Part shown: positions 7,688 through 16,162 of the stretch, in pieces
How the letters are laid out: each line of letters starts with the position of its first letter
How positions within the stretch are numbered: position 1 is the first letter of the stretch
Origin: Nocardia bovistercoris
Lineage (GTDB): Bacteria > Actinomycetota > Actinomycetes > Mycobacteriales > Mycobacteriaceae
Direction: 5' to 3'
Assembly (NCBI RefSeq): GCF_015674855.1
Contig: NZ_JADMLG010000002.1
Location: 1 to 64,000 of the forward strand
Length of the DNA stretch: 64,000 nucleotides
The notes under the pieces: generated by a model
Databases searched by the model: none
Seen by the model: only the letters and a program-made list of their open reading frames with translations
Told to the model about the DNA's origin: nothing
Translations under genes and position numbers: made by a program

Positions 7688-8602
7688 ATGATCGAAGCAC
7701 GTAGCTTGACCAAGCAATACGGCAAGACTCGGGCCATCGACGAGTTGACCTTCACGGTCGAGCCCGGCCGGGTCACCGGGTTCCTCGGCCCCAACGGTTC
7801 GGGCAAGTCGACCACCATGCGGCTGATCCTCGGCCTGGACAGCCCGACCTCGGGCACGGTGACCGTCCTCGGTCGCCGCTACCGCGAACTGAAATACCCG
7901 CTGCACACCGTCGGCGCGCTACTCGACGCCGGTGACGTGCTCGGGTCGCGCTCGGCCGCGCAGCACCTCGCCTTCCTCGCGGCGAGCAACGGCATCGCGC
8001 CGCGGCGGGTGGACGAGGTGCTCGACCGGGTCGGGCTGACCGATGTGGCGGGGAAGAAGGTCAAGGGCTTCTCCCTCGGCATGCGGCAGCGGCTCGGTAT
8101 CGCGGCGGCGATCCTCGGCGATCCGGCGATCCTGATCCTCGACGAGCCGGTGAACGGGCTGGACACCGAGGGCATCCGCTGGATCCGGCAGACCTTGCGT
8201 GCGATGGCCGACGAGGGCCGCACCGTACTGCTGTCGAGTCACATGATGAGCGAGACCCAGCTGGTCGCCGACCACCTGCTGGTGCTGAGCCGAGGCAAGC
8301 TGATGGCCGATCAGCCCACCCGCGAATTCGTGGAGCGGCACAGCGAGCCGATGGTGCTGGTGCGCAGCGCCGATCTCGCGGAGTTGGCGGCGGCGGTCGG
8401 CGCGGACCGCGTCGAGATCCGCGGCGATATCGGCACCGTGCGCGGACTCCGGTCGCGAGAGGTCGGCCGGATAGCCGCGGCACGCGGCATCGCGCTCGAC
8501 GAACTCACGCCGATCCACGACTCGGTCGAGGACGTGTTCACCCGGCTGGTCTCCGGCCTGCACACCTTCGCTCCCCACGAATCATTACAGGAGTCAGCAT
8601 GA
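7688..8602 (+). CDS. ABC transporter ATP-binding protein
   Basis: The 304-aa ATPase subunit of a simple two-gene ABC exporter. Walker A is GPNGSGKST, the signature is FSLGMRQRLG and Walker B is ILILDEPVNGLD. The C-terminal extension of about 90 residues is typical of DrrA/CcmA-like drug or lipid exporters. ATG 7688 is chosen because the protein then starts MIEARSLTKQYG as in the family. It overlaps the permease gene by 4 bp (ATGA). The divergent response regulator shares the 160-bp upstream region. Confidence 0.94.
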   Translation: MIEARSLTKQYGKTRAIDELTFTVEPGRVTGFLGPNGSGKSTTMRLILGLDSPTSGTVTVLGRRYRELKYPLHTVGALLDAGDVLGSRSAAQHLAFLAASNGIAPRRVDEVLDRVGLTDVAGKKVKGFSLGMRQRLGIAAAILGDPAILILDEPVNGLDTEGIRWIRQTLRAMADEGRTVLLSSHMMSETQLVADHLLVLSRGKLMADQPTREFVERHSEPMVLVRSADLAELAAAVGADRVEIRGDIGTVRGLRSREVGRIAAARGIALDELTPIHDSVEDVFTRLVSGLHTFAPHESLQESA

Positions 8603-9414
8603 CCACCATCTCCGCGACGACCGTCCCCGCGACCTTCGAACCGCCTTCCGTCTCTTCGGGTTTCCGGGCGGCCATCGGCTATCAGGTGCGGTCCGAACTG
8701 ATCAAGATCCGTTCCGCGAGGTCGCTGTGGCTGCTGCCGACGCTGGCGGTGGTGATCGGTCCGGTGGCCGCGATGATCGTCGGCCTCTCCAACAGTCTGG
8801 AGAAGTCCGACACGGTCATCGGCGGCGCCTTCACCGCGACGACCTTGCCGCTTGCCCTGTTCGGCGCGTGGGGCGCGCTGGTGGTGACCACCGAGTACTC
8901 CTCGGGCACGATACGGACGGTCCTCGCGGCCACACCGCGGCGGCACCTGGTCTACCTCGCGAAAGTCCTTGTCGCCACGGTGGTCTCGACGGGCGTCGGC
9001 GTACTGTCGACGGCATTGACCTACCTGGTCGGCATCGCGGCCATCGATTCGTCCAAATACGCGGCGGGTCAGCCTTTTCCGGGGCTGCTCGGCATCGTCG
9101 CGGTATTCCCGACGGTCGCGCTGTTCGGTATCGCGGTCGGCATCCTGATCCGCAGTTCGGCGGGTGCGGTGGCCGCGGTCTCCGCGCACGTGGTGCTGCC
9201 CGAGGCGGCGTCGGCGGCCGCGTTCGGTGAACTGCACAAACTGTCGACGCTGGTGGCCCCGGGCGCCATCGTGGCGAAACTGTCGCAGAGCGCCGACGCC
9301 GCGCCGGAATTGATGGGCACGCTCGGCGGCTGGCCACGCTTGGCCTTCGCCGCGATCCTCACGCTCATCGTGCTGGTTCTCGCCCGCCGCGCCCTGCTGC
9401 GCCGCGACGTCTGA
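8599..9414 (+). CDS. ABC transporter permease (ABC-2 type)
   Basis: A 271-aa membrane protein with about six hydrophobic segments, the partner of the preceding ATPase and translationally coupled to it. After a soluble N-terminal tail it has the sequence RSELIKIRSARSLWLL leading into the first helix, characteristic of actinomycete ABC-2 permeases that export small hydrophobic molecules or confer self-resistance. The substrate is unknown. Its position beside the polyketide cluster makes export of the product conceivable, but divergent control by the response regulator argues it may be independent. Confidence 0.92.
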   Translation: MTTISATTVPATFEPPSVSSGFRAAIGYQVRSELIKIRSARSLWLLPTLAVVIGPVAAMIVGLSNSLEKSDTVIGGAFTATTLPLALFGAWGALVVTTEYSSGTIRTVLAATPRRHLVYLAKVLVATVVSTGVGVLSTALTYLVGIAAIDSSKYAAGQPFPGLLGIVAVFPTVALFGIAVGILIRSSAGAVAAVSAHVVLPEAASAAAFGELHKLSTLVAPGAIVAKLSQSADAAPELMGTLGGWPRLAFAAILTLIVLVLARRALLRRDV

Positions 9415-9443
9415 CCCCACCCCTTCGAACATCAGGAGTGCAC

Positions 9444-10439
9444 ATGCCCCAGCCGATCGGGCGGTCGATCGTCCGCCTCGGATACCAGATTCCCGACTTC
9501 AACTACGGCGGCGCCGTGGCGGAGATATTCCCGACGGTGATCGCGCAGGCGCGGGAAGCCGAACGCGCCGGATTCGACACGGTTTTCCTCACCGACCACT
9601 TCTATCAGCGCTTCGGCCCGCCGCACGGGCCGACCTTGGAGGCGTATACCGCACTCGGCGGACTCGCCGCCGCCACCGCGACCGTCAAATTGTCCACGCT
9701 GGTCACCGGCAACACCTATCGCAATCCGGCGCTGCTGGCGAAGATGATCACCACACTCGACGTGATGAGCGGCGGCCGTGCGGTTCTCGGTCTCGGCGCG
9801 GGCTGGCTGGAGTTGGAGCACAAATCCTACGGATTCGAATTCGGTTCCGTCAGTGATCGTTTCGACCGACTGGACGAGGCGCTGCGCATCATCCGGCCGA
9901 TGCTGCAAGGGTCACGACCGTCCTTGGACGGCACGTGGTACCGGGTGGAGAACGCCATCAACGAACCGAGGGTGCGCGACGACCTGCCCATCATGCTCGG
10001 CGGCGCGGGCGAGAAGAAGACCTTCGCCCTCGCCGCCAGGCACGCGGACCATCTCAGCATCGGTTGCGACGCGGTGGATCTGCCGCGCAAACTCGACGCG
10101 CTGCGGCAGCGGTGCGAGGAGATCGGCCGCGACCGTGCGACTCTCGATGTGAGCTACCTCGCGTTCGTGGCGATCGCCGAGACCTCGGAACTGGCCCATC
10201 GCACCGTCGACGAGATGTTCGCGACGCGGGTGAAAGATCCGGCGCGGGCCGAACAGGTGCGAGCCTCCATGGCGGGCAAGCTGTTCATCGGCGATCCCGA
10301 GGAGGTCGCGGATCAGCTCCGCGACCGAATCCTGCGCCACGGGGTCGACGGGCTGATCGTCAACATGGTCGCCAACGGGCACGAGCCGGGAGTGCTGGAG
10401 CTCGCCGGAAAAGCGTTGGGGCCGTTGCTGAAACCGTGA
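9444..10439 (+). CDS. LLM-class F420-dependent oxidoreductase
   Basis: A 331-aa luciferase-like monooxygenase-family TIM-barrel protein of the F420-using subgroup common in Nocardia and Mycobacterium. Visible hallmarks are LGYQIPDFNYGG at the N-terminus, FLTDHFYQRFGPPHGP, and the strand LGLGAGWLELEHKSYGFEF. Members reduce or oxidise carbonyls and alkenes with coenzyme F420. ATG 9444 is preferred to GTG 9438 because AGGAG sits 6 nt before it. It follows the ABC permease by 29 bp and may belong to the same transcript. Whether it serves the polyketide pathway is open. Confidence 0.9.
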   Translation: MPQPIGRSIVRLGYQIPDFNYGGAVAEIFPTVIAQAREAERAGFDTVFLTDHFYQRFGPPHGPTLEAYTALGGLAAATATVKLSTLVTGNTYRNPALLAKMITTLDVMSGGRAVLGLGAGWLELEHKSYGFEFGSVSDRFDRLDEALRIIRPMLQGSRPSLDGTWYRVENAINEPRVRDDLPIMLGGAGEKKTFALAARHADHLSIGCDAVDLPRKLDALRQRCEEIGRDRATLDVSYLAFVAIAETSELAHRTVDEMFATRVKDPARAEQVRASMAGKLFIGDPEEVADQLRDRILRHGVDGLIVNMVANGHEPGVLELAGKALGPLLKP

Positions 10440-10515
10440 TCGGGCGGGTGTCACGGAAGGTGGTGTTCGAGACCGCCGTGACACCCGGCGGGGTGGCCCG
10501 ACCCGGCTCCAGCCG

Positions 10516-10545
10516 TTGACATGGCAACAGTCCGAAATGTATAGT
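10516..10545 (+). promoter_or_regulatory. Sigma-70-like promoter and 17-bp motif upstream of padR
   Basis: TTGACA at 10516 and TATAGT at 10540 are separated by 18 bp, a good housekeeping promoter for this genome. The -10 box is embedded in AGTCCGAAATGTATAGT (10529-10545). That sequence recurs with one mismatch before the FAD monooxygenase gene (25900-25916). A repressor binding there would block the promoter. About 170 bp of leader then separate it from the padR start. Confidence 0.6.
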
Positions 10546-10718
10546 CCGGCCCGTAGGTTGCTTGGGGAGTGGAGTAGGCGGATTACGAAACGCGGAAGTT
10601 CCACAACAACCGAAACAGGGTCGATCGCCACCATTCGCGACACGGCCTGAAACGCCACCGCCACAAGCGACGGCCCCGCAGTGCGCACGTCGCAACCCGA
10701 CATGGGAGGAGTGAGCTC

Positions 10719-11255
10719 TTGACGCCCCTCAAGCTCAGCCCGACGTCCTATCTCGTGCTCAGCCTGGTCGCACGGACAGGACCGTGCACACCATTCGACA
10801 TCAAGAAACACGTGGACCGTTCGATCGGATTCTTCTGGTCCTTTCCGCACTCCCAGATCTACGCCGAACCCGAACGCCTGACCGAGAAGAAGTTGCTTTC
10901 CGGCTATCAGGAACCCACAGGTCGCCGTCGACGAATTTATAGTATCACCGATCTCGGCCGGGCAAAACTGGACGAATGGCTGTCGGCGAGTTCCGAGGAT
11001 CCGACCCACGAACTCCGGGACAGCGGTTTGCTGAAACTGTATTTCGGCAGCCTGGCCGCACCCGAGGATGTCACCAAGATGGCCGACAACGAGAAGGCGG
11101 CCCACCAGAGTCGACTGGACCGCTATCTCACCGCACACAAATCGCTGTCCAAGCTCCCGGACAGCGATGCCAACGAACTCATGGTCTTGGAATTCGGAAT
11201 CAAATATGAATCACTCGCTGTGGAATTCTGGGAACGGGTCGGCGAACGTCGATGA
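10719..11255 (+). CDS. PadR-family transcriptional regulator
   Basis: A 178-aa regulator with an N-terminal winged helix (LSPTSYLVLSLVA through GRRRRIYSITDLGRAKL, about residues 5-90) and a C-terminal helical dimerisation region, as in PadR/AphA-type proteins. These usually repress genes until a small aromatic or lipophilic ligand binds. The start is TTG 10719, 8 nt after GGGAGGA. It stands at the left border of the polyketide cluster, convergent with the transacylase gene (39 bp gap), and is the natural pathway regulator. Candidate operators are the shared 17-bp motif and the ATGT...ACAT palindrome at 12430. Confidence 0.9.
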   Translation: MTPLKLSPTSYLVLSLVARTGPCTPFDIKKHVDRSIGFFWSFPHSQIYAEPERLTEKKLLSGYQEPTGRRRRIYSITDLGRAKLDEWLSASSEDPTHELRDSGLLKLYFGSLAAPEDVTKMADNEKAAHQSRLDRYLTAHKSLSKLPDSDANELMVLEFGIKYESLAVEFWERVGERR

Positions 11256-11294
11256 ACAGACCAGTCGCCTTTCTTCGCGCCACCGCGGCGCCCG

Positions 11295-12263
11295 TCATGC
11301 CACGCGATCGACGGACTCCGAGGCGGCGGCGACCGTCGCCGCGATCCGCCGCGCGTCTGCTGCCGAGTAGCTGGGAATTTCGGGATGGGCGCGCTTGCAC
11401 AGACCGCTCAGCACCCGACCCGGCCCGACCTCGACGAAGGCGTCGGGACCGAAATCGACCACGGTGGCCATGGTCTCGCTCCAGCGCACCGCACCGGCGA
11501 GCTGGCGGCGCAACGCGGCCCGCGCCTGCTCCCCCGTCCACACCGGCCGCGCGGTGACATTGGCGATCACCGGCAGCACCGGGTCGGCGAAGCGCACACG
11601 GGCCAGATCCGCGGCGAACTCGGCCTCGACGGGCGCCATCATCGAGCTGTGGAAGGGCGCGCCGACCTTGATGCGCTTGACCTTCACCTCCGCGCGACCG
11701 AGCGCCTCGACCCGCGCCGTGAACGCGGCGACGCCCGCGACGGCGCCGGACACCACGGTCTGGTCGGCGCTGTTGTAGTTGGCGGGTTCGACCACCGCGC
11801 CGGTGTCCGCGCGCACCTCGGCGCACAGCCGCTCGACCTCGGTGCCGGGTAGGCCGAGCGCGGCGGCCATGGCGCCCGGCGTCGACGCGTTGACCTCGGC
11901 CATCAGCACGCCGCGACGGCGCACCAAGGCGAGGGCATCGGTCCAGTCGAGGACGCCCGCGGCGACGAGCGCGGTGTACTCGCCGAGGCTGTGGCCCGCG
12001 ACGACCAGGGGCTGTGGCAATTTTTCGGCAAGCACCCGGTAGGCGGCGAGGCTGGTGATGAATACCGCGGGCTGGGTGATATCGGTCTGTTCGAGACGCT
12101 CCTCGGGCCCCTCCCAACAGAGCCGGGACAGCTCGAATCCGACGATCTCGTCGGCCGTGCGGAACAGGGGTGCGACGACTTCCGGATACGCGTCACAGAG
12201 GTCGCGTCCCATACCGACGCGCTGCGAACCCTGTCCCGGAAACAGGTACGAAGTTGTTTTCAT
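11295..12263 (-). CDS. Malonyl-CoA:ACP transacylase
   Basis: A 322-aa FabD-type enzyme that moves malonyl groups from CoA to the acyl carrier protein. It shows the N-terminal FPGQGSQRVGMG motif, the nucleophile in GHSLGEY and the catalytic His in GAPFHSS. It is a dedicated pathway copy, placed divergently from the ketoreductase. GGAG lies 7 nt before the ATG at 12263. Type II polyketide synthases usually borrow FabD from fatty-acid synthesis, so a local copy suggests strong malonyl demand or specificity for the cluster ACP. Confidence 0.94.
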   Translation of the reverse strand: MKTTSYLFPGQGSQRVGMGRDLCDAYPEVVAPLFRTADEIVGFELSRLCWEGPEERLEQTDITQPAVFITSLAAYRVLAEKLPQPLVVAGHSLGEYTALVAAGVLDWTDALALVRRRGVLMAEVNASTPGAMAAALGLPGTEVERLCAEVRADTGAVVEPANYNSADQTVVSGAVAGVAAFTARVEALGRAEVKVKRIKVGAPFHSSMMAPVEAEFAADLARVRFADPVLPVIANVTARPVWTGEQARAALRRQLAGAVRWSETMATVVDFGPDAFVEVGPGRVLSGLCKRAHPEIPSYSAADARRIAATVAAASESVDRVA

Positions 12264-12429
12264 TCGGATGCTCCAACGAATACTTGGGAGATGATCGGCA
12301 AACCCGCGGACCGGGATGTGCGCCGCGCCGCCGCGGCCGTGCCCCCGGTGCGATTATGCGCGGCCGGACGCCGCAATTCAATGGTCGCGGAAATAAGTCA
12401 ACCGCGACGTGATTTCCACCCGAACGGGC

Positions 12430-12446
12430 ATGTGTACCGTACACAT
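12430..12446. promoter_or_regulatory. Perfect 17-bp palindrome, PadR-like operator candidate
   Basis: The sequence ATGTGTAC-C-GTACACAT is a perfect inverted repeat with a single central base. Its ATGT-N9-ACAT outline is close to the ATGT/ACAT half-sites described for PadR-family operators. It lies between the divergent transacylase and ketoreductase starts, with padR nearby. Confidence 0.6.
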
Positions 12447-12770
12447 TCCGGCCCGCGCCGACCTGAACGCGGAAAATCGGAGTGATGCTGATCACTTTTC
12501 GTCCCGGAAAATAGAAGAAATATTGGCGCGAAAAACTGTTGGACATTGTGTCCGATTATTCCGCGCACCACCCCCGCGCGGCCCGCGCCGGACGCCCGAA
12601 AAATAGCCCGCTGCCAGGCAATTCGGACACATCCGACAAATGCCCCCGAGGCCACTCCGAACGAAACGGACCCGAGCGTCTCACTTGCGACATGTGGCCT
12701 GGGTCACGTTTAACCCCGGTTGCGTCACCTATCTGCGGCTTGGATCATCGTTTTCGGAAAGTGTGGAAGC

Positions 12771-12791
12771 GATCGTTCGAACCGAACGGTC
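12771..12791. promoter_or_regulatory. Imperfect 21-bp inverted repeat upstream of the ketoreductase
   Basis: Arms GATCGTTCGA (12771-12780) and CCGAACGGTC (12782-12791) match at 8 of 10 positions and flank one base. The site is 38 bp before the ketoreductase ATG, a position suited to an operator near the transcription start. No regulator can be assigned. Confidence 0.35.
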
Positions 12792-12828
12792 CCCGCACCT
12801 CCGACCAGCAGTGCCACGGGGAGAATTC

Positions 12829-13611
12829 ATGTCATCTACGCGTACCGCACTGGTAACCGGCGGATCCGGTGGGATCGGGCAGGCCATCTGCCGTCGACTC
12901 GCCTCGGACGGGGTCTTCGTCGCGGTCAACTACTACCGCGGCGAGCAGGCCGCCAAGGAGGTCGTCGCCGAAATCGAGCACAACGGCGGCACGGCGATCG
13001 CGGTCCAGGGCGATGTCTCGCTCCCCGAGGACGCCGAGCGGGTCGTGCGGGAGACCGTCGAGGCCGCCGGGCGCCTCGACATCCTGGTCAACAACTCCGG
13101 GATCACCCGCAACCGCCTGATCATGCAGATGGAACACGACGACTGGCTCGACGTCATGCGGGTCAACTTCGGCGGTGTCTTCAACTGCACCAAGGCGGCG
13201 AGTTCCGTACTGGCGCAACAGGACAGCGCGGCCATCGTGAACGTCTCGTCGGTCATGGGGCAGCGCGCCTGGCTCGGCTGCGCCAACTACGCCGCCTCCA
13301 AGGCGGCGATCAACTCCTTCACCAAGGCCTCGGCGGTCGAATTCGCCCGCTTCGGCATCAAGGTGAACGCGGTCCTCCCCGGTTTCGTCGAAACCGAGAT
13401 GATCGCCGACGTGCTCAGCGGCGGCAACGGCGACGGCGTCATCGGCCAGCTCCCGGTGCCGAGCGCGACCACCGCCGACGAAGTCGCCGAGGTGGTCGCC
13501 TTCCTCGCCGCCCCCGACACCCCGCACATGACCGGCGCGCTGCTGCCGATCGACGGAGCGGGCGGGGTGACCCTGCTTTTGGGAAAGCCGCTCAAGAAGT
13601 CTCGCCGCTGA
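12829..13611 (+). CDS. 3-oxoacyl-ACP reductase (ketoreductase)
   Basis: A 260-aa FabG-type short-chain dehydrogenase that reduces the beta-keto group of ACP-bound intermediates with NADPH. It has the nucleotide-binding TGGSGGIG, the structural VNNSG, and the catalytic Ser, Tyr and Lys in NVSSVMG and NYAASKAA. ATG 12829 follows GGGGAGAA; a longer in-frame start at 12640 runs through the promoter region. It opens the plus-strand part of the cluster and supplies the first step of beta-carbon processing; the hot-dog proteins downstream would dehydrate its product. Confidence 0.94.
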   Translation: MSSTRTALVTGGSGGIGQAICRRLASDGVFVAVNYYRGEQAAKEVVAEIEHNGGTAIAVQGDVSLPEDAERVVRETVEAAGRLDILVNNSGITRNRLIMQMEHDDWLDVMRVNFGGVFNCTKAASSVLAQQDSAAIVNVSSVMGQRAWLGCANYAASKAAINSFTKASAVEFARFGIKVNAVLPGFVETEMIADVLSGGNGDGVIGQLPVPSATTADEVAEVVAFLAAPDTPHMTGALLPIDGAGGVTLLLGKPLKKSRR

Positions 13612-14029
13612 GCCCAGCTCCCGGCGCCCGCCACCGAGCGCAGCTCGCCTGGACCACAGCCGAGCGCAACTCGCCTCGACCCACCGCCCAGCGCGGCTCG
13701 CAGGCGTCAACCGCCACCCGTAAAGACGCGGGGGCGCAACCGATTTCCGAGTCATCGCGGACCGAAATCGACTGTCGGCGGCCGTACACGATGCCGTGTC
13801 CGTCGCCGTTGTTCCAGGGGCCCGCCGTTCTCCGGCGCCATTCCCCCGGCACGGAATTCACGATCTCGCCATCCTCGCGCACGTCGACGGCGCAGCCACC
13901 GTCACCCGTCGCGCGAAGCACCGCACCCGAGATCGCCTCCACCCCACACGATGTCGTGCGGCGTGGCGCGGCGCGACTACAGCGCCGAGATTCACCAGAC
14001 AGCGCAGTTCACACCCGAGGAGTACAGCC
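13612..14029. other. 418-bp gap inside the polyketide cluster
   Basis: No ORF with a credible ribosome site is seen. The first 90 bp contain three degenerate 26-27 bp units around GAGCGCAGCTCGCC (about 13636, 13662 and 13688). A secondary promoter for the ACP-to-AccC run could lie here, since the gap is the longest between plus-strand genes of the cluster. Confidence 0.4.
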
Positions 14030-14428
14030 ATGTCCGAAACCAGTGTCATCGACGCCGTCCGCGAGATCGTCGCCGAAGCGGTCGCCCTCGACATCGATGA
14101 GGTCGGCGCCGACGCCACCCTGTTCGACGAGGTCGGCGCCGAGTCGATCGACCTGCTCGACATCCTGTTCCGCATCGAACGCAGGCTCGGCGTGAAGATC
14201 ACCACGACCGAGCTCAGCGAACGCATCCAGGGCGGCATCCCCGACGAGCAGTTCGGCACCGAGGACGGCCTCGTCTCCGATATCGGTCTCGAACAGCTCG
14301 AGAAGGTCATGCCGCAGATCGACAGGGCCGAGCTCAGCGGCAATCTCGCCGCCGAGGACGTGATGAACCTGTTCACCGTGCGCAATCTGGCGAACATGGT
14401 CGAACAGCACGTCGGCGCGACGGCCTGA
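14030..14428 (+). CDS. Acyl carrier protein, extended form
   Basis: A 132-aa carrier protein. Helix II has EVGAESIDLLDILFRIE, in which Ser39 is the expected 4'-phosphopantetheine site (ESI instead of the usual DSL). Normal type II ACPs are about 80 residues. This one has an insertion of about 45 residues between helix II and the C-terminal helix (TVRNLANMVEQHV), rich in Asp, Glu and Gly. The extra segment could mediate docking to the unusual KS partners. ATG 14030 follows CGAGGAG. It is followed closely by the first hot-dog gene. Confidence 0.9.
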   Translation: MSETSVIDAVREIVAEAVALDIDEVGADATLFDEVGAESIDLLDILFRIERRLGVKITTTELSERIQGGIPDEQFGTEDGLVSDIGLEQLEKVMPQIDRAELSGNLAAEDVMNLFTVRNLANMVEQHVGATA

Positions 14429-14438
14429 GGCGGCGGTC

Positions 14439-14885
14439 ATGCGATTCCATCTGGTCGACCGCATCCACTCCGTCGAGCGATGGCACGGCATCGAGGCGGT
14501 CAAGCACACCAGCTCCAGCGAAACCTATTGGTCCACCGATGATCTCGGGCCGTACATGCCGATGGCCATCCAGCTGGAGGTGCTCGCGCAGAGCGCGGCG
14601 TGGCTGGTCTACCTGAGTACCGAGCGCACCCGGCGCGCGGTACTGCTCTCGGTCGGTTCGGTCATCACGCGGGCGAAGGTGCGTCCGGGTGACGAGATCC
14701 ACGCGACGGCCGAGATCCGCTCCACCGGCGACACGATCGTGGTGTCGGGGCGGTTGCGGGTCGCCGACCGGGTGGTGCTCGACGTGGAGGACCTCATGTG
14801 CGCGCTCATCGACGCCGACATCCTCGAGGACGCCGATTCGGTGCGCGGGCGCGAAGAACTACTGCGAAGCGGGGAACGAGCATGA
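14439..14885 (+). CDS. Hot-dog fold dehydratase-like subunit, Glu only
   Basis: A 148-aa FabZ-like protein. The segment YMPMAIQLEVLAQSAAW aligns with the FabZ helix and keeps the acidic residue (Glu47). The position of the catalytic His, 14 residues earlier, is Thr33. It therefore cannot by itself hold a normal His/Glu site. The other hot-dog protein (16159-16635) has the opposite pattern, so a heterodimeric 3-hydroxyacyl-ACP dehydratase is likely. Its stop overlaps the KS start (ATGA). Confidence 0.8.
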   Translation: MRFHLVDRIHSVERWHGIEAVKHTSSSETYWSTDDLGPYMPMAIQLEVLAQSAAWLVYLSTERTRRAVLLSVGSVITRAKVRPGDEIHATAEIRSTGDTIVVSGRLRVADRVVLDVEDLMCALIDADILEDADSVRGREELLRSGERA

Positions 14886-16162
14886 ACGGCGGTCATGGTC
14901 GGCGCGCTCAGCGCGACGTCGTCGTCACCGGCATCGGCGCGGTGACACCGGTCGGGAACACCGCGCCCGACACCTGGTCCGCGCTGGCCGCGGGCATCAG
15001 CGGGATCGGGCGGATCTCGACCTTCGATCCGGGGTCGTTCTCGGTCCGCATCGCGGGTCAGGTGCGCGACCTCCCGGACGCGCCCGCGGCGATGGACCTG
15101 AGCCGGTGGGAATTGCTCACGCGGGCAGGGCGATTCGGCGTGGTCGCGGCGGCCGAGGCGGTCGCGGACGCGGGCGGGTTCGCCGCGCACCACGAGCCGG
15201 GCAACCGAGGGGTTTTCGTCGGCGGGCACGTCGGCAGGCCGGAACCGGAGGAATTGGCGCAGATCGGGCTGGTGCGCAGGCGCAGCGCGGGCGCCGAGAT
15301 CCACCGCCGCGATCCCGAGAGCACGCTGCGCTGCGACCAGGGCGTCGACCTGGCCGCGATCGCCGAGGTGGCCGGATGTCGCGGTCCGATCAGCGGGATC
15401 AGCACCGCCTGCGCCTCGGCCACCCACGCGATCGGCGAGGCGATGCGCCGCATCCAGGCGGGCGAGATCACGATGGCCGTCGCGGGCGGCCAGGACTCCC
15501 TGACCACCTGGCTCGACGTGTCCGGATTCGCGCTGCTCGGCGCGCTCACCACCCGGTACAACGACGACCCGACCAGGGCGTCGCGGCCCTTCGACGCCGA
15601 GCGCGACGGGTTCGTGCTCGGTGAGGGCTCGGTGCTCATGGTGCTCGAGGACCGCCGCATCGCCGAGGTGAGGGGCGCGCGGATACTGGGCCGGGTCTCC
15701 GGTTACGCGTCGACGATGAACGCGTACCGGATCACCGATTCCCCGCCCGACGGCGGCGGCTCGATCACCGCCATGGCCAATGCCATCGCCGACGCGGGCG
15801 TGGAGCCGGACGCCGTCGACTGCGTCTACGCGCACGGGACGAGCACACCGGGCAACGACATCTCCGAGACCGCCGCCATCAAGAAGGTGTTCGGGGCGCA
15901 CGCCTACGAATTGCTGGTGACCTCGCCGAAGTCCATGACGGGCCATCTCACCGCGGGCGCGGGTGCGCTCAACGTGCTCGGCGCGCTCTACGGATTCCGG
16001 GACGGCCTGGTGACGCCGACGATCAACCTCGAACACCCCGACCCGAAGCTCGACCTCGACTACGTGCCCAATCACGCACGTGCGAGCGAGGTTTCGACGG
16101 CCGTGGTGAACTCGTTCGCCTTCGGCGGCACCAACGCCTCGCTGGTCCTGGAGGCGCCGTGA
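14882..16162 (+). CDS. Beta-ketoacyl-ACP synthase (KS-alpha)
   Basis: A 426-aa condensing enzyme of the KAS I/II type that elongates ACP-bound chains with malonyl-ACP. All catalytic residues are present: Cys177 in STACASA, His318 in AHGTSTPGND, Lys350 and His355 in SPKSMTGH. It overlaps the genes on both sides by 4 bp and is followed, one hot-dog gene later, by a CLF-like partner. The pair probably forms the usual KS-CLF heterodimer. The first in-frame start at 14798 lies inside the upstream gene; ATG 14882 fits the family length. Confidence 0.94.
   Translation: MNGGHGRRAQRDVVVTGIGAVTPVGNTAPDTWSALAAGISGIGRISTFDPGSFSVRIAGQVRDLPDAPAAMDLSRWELLTRAGRFGVVAAAEAVADAGGFAAHHEPGNRGVFVGGHVGRPEPEELAQIGLVRRRSAGAEIHRRDPESTLRCDQGVDLAAIAEVAGCRGPISGISTACASATHAIGEAMRRIQAGEITMAVAGGQDSLTTWLDVSGFALLGALTTRYNDDPTRASRPFDAERDGFVLGEGSVLMVLEDRRIAEVRGARILGRVSGYASTMNAYRITDSPPDGGGSITAMANAIADAGVEPDAVDCVYAHGTSTPGNDISETAAIKKVFGAHAYELLVTSPKSMTGHLTAGAGALNVLGALYGFRDGLVTPTINLEHPDPKLDLDYVPNHARASEVSTAVVNSFAFGGTNASLVLEAP

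Larger units (their letters stand above)
12264..12828. other. Divergent control region of the polyketide cluster
   Basis: These 565 bp lie between the divergent transacylase and ketoreductase genes and contain no convincing ORF. The centre is clearly less G+C-rich (around 12460-12550). Two inverted repeats stand out, at 12430-12446 and 12771-12791, listed separately. This is the likely place for the main bidirectional promoters. Confidence 0.6.
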
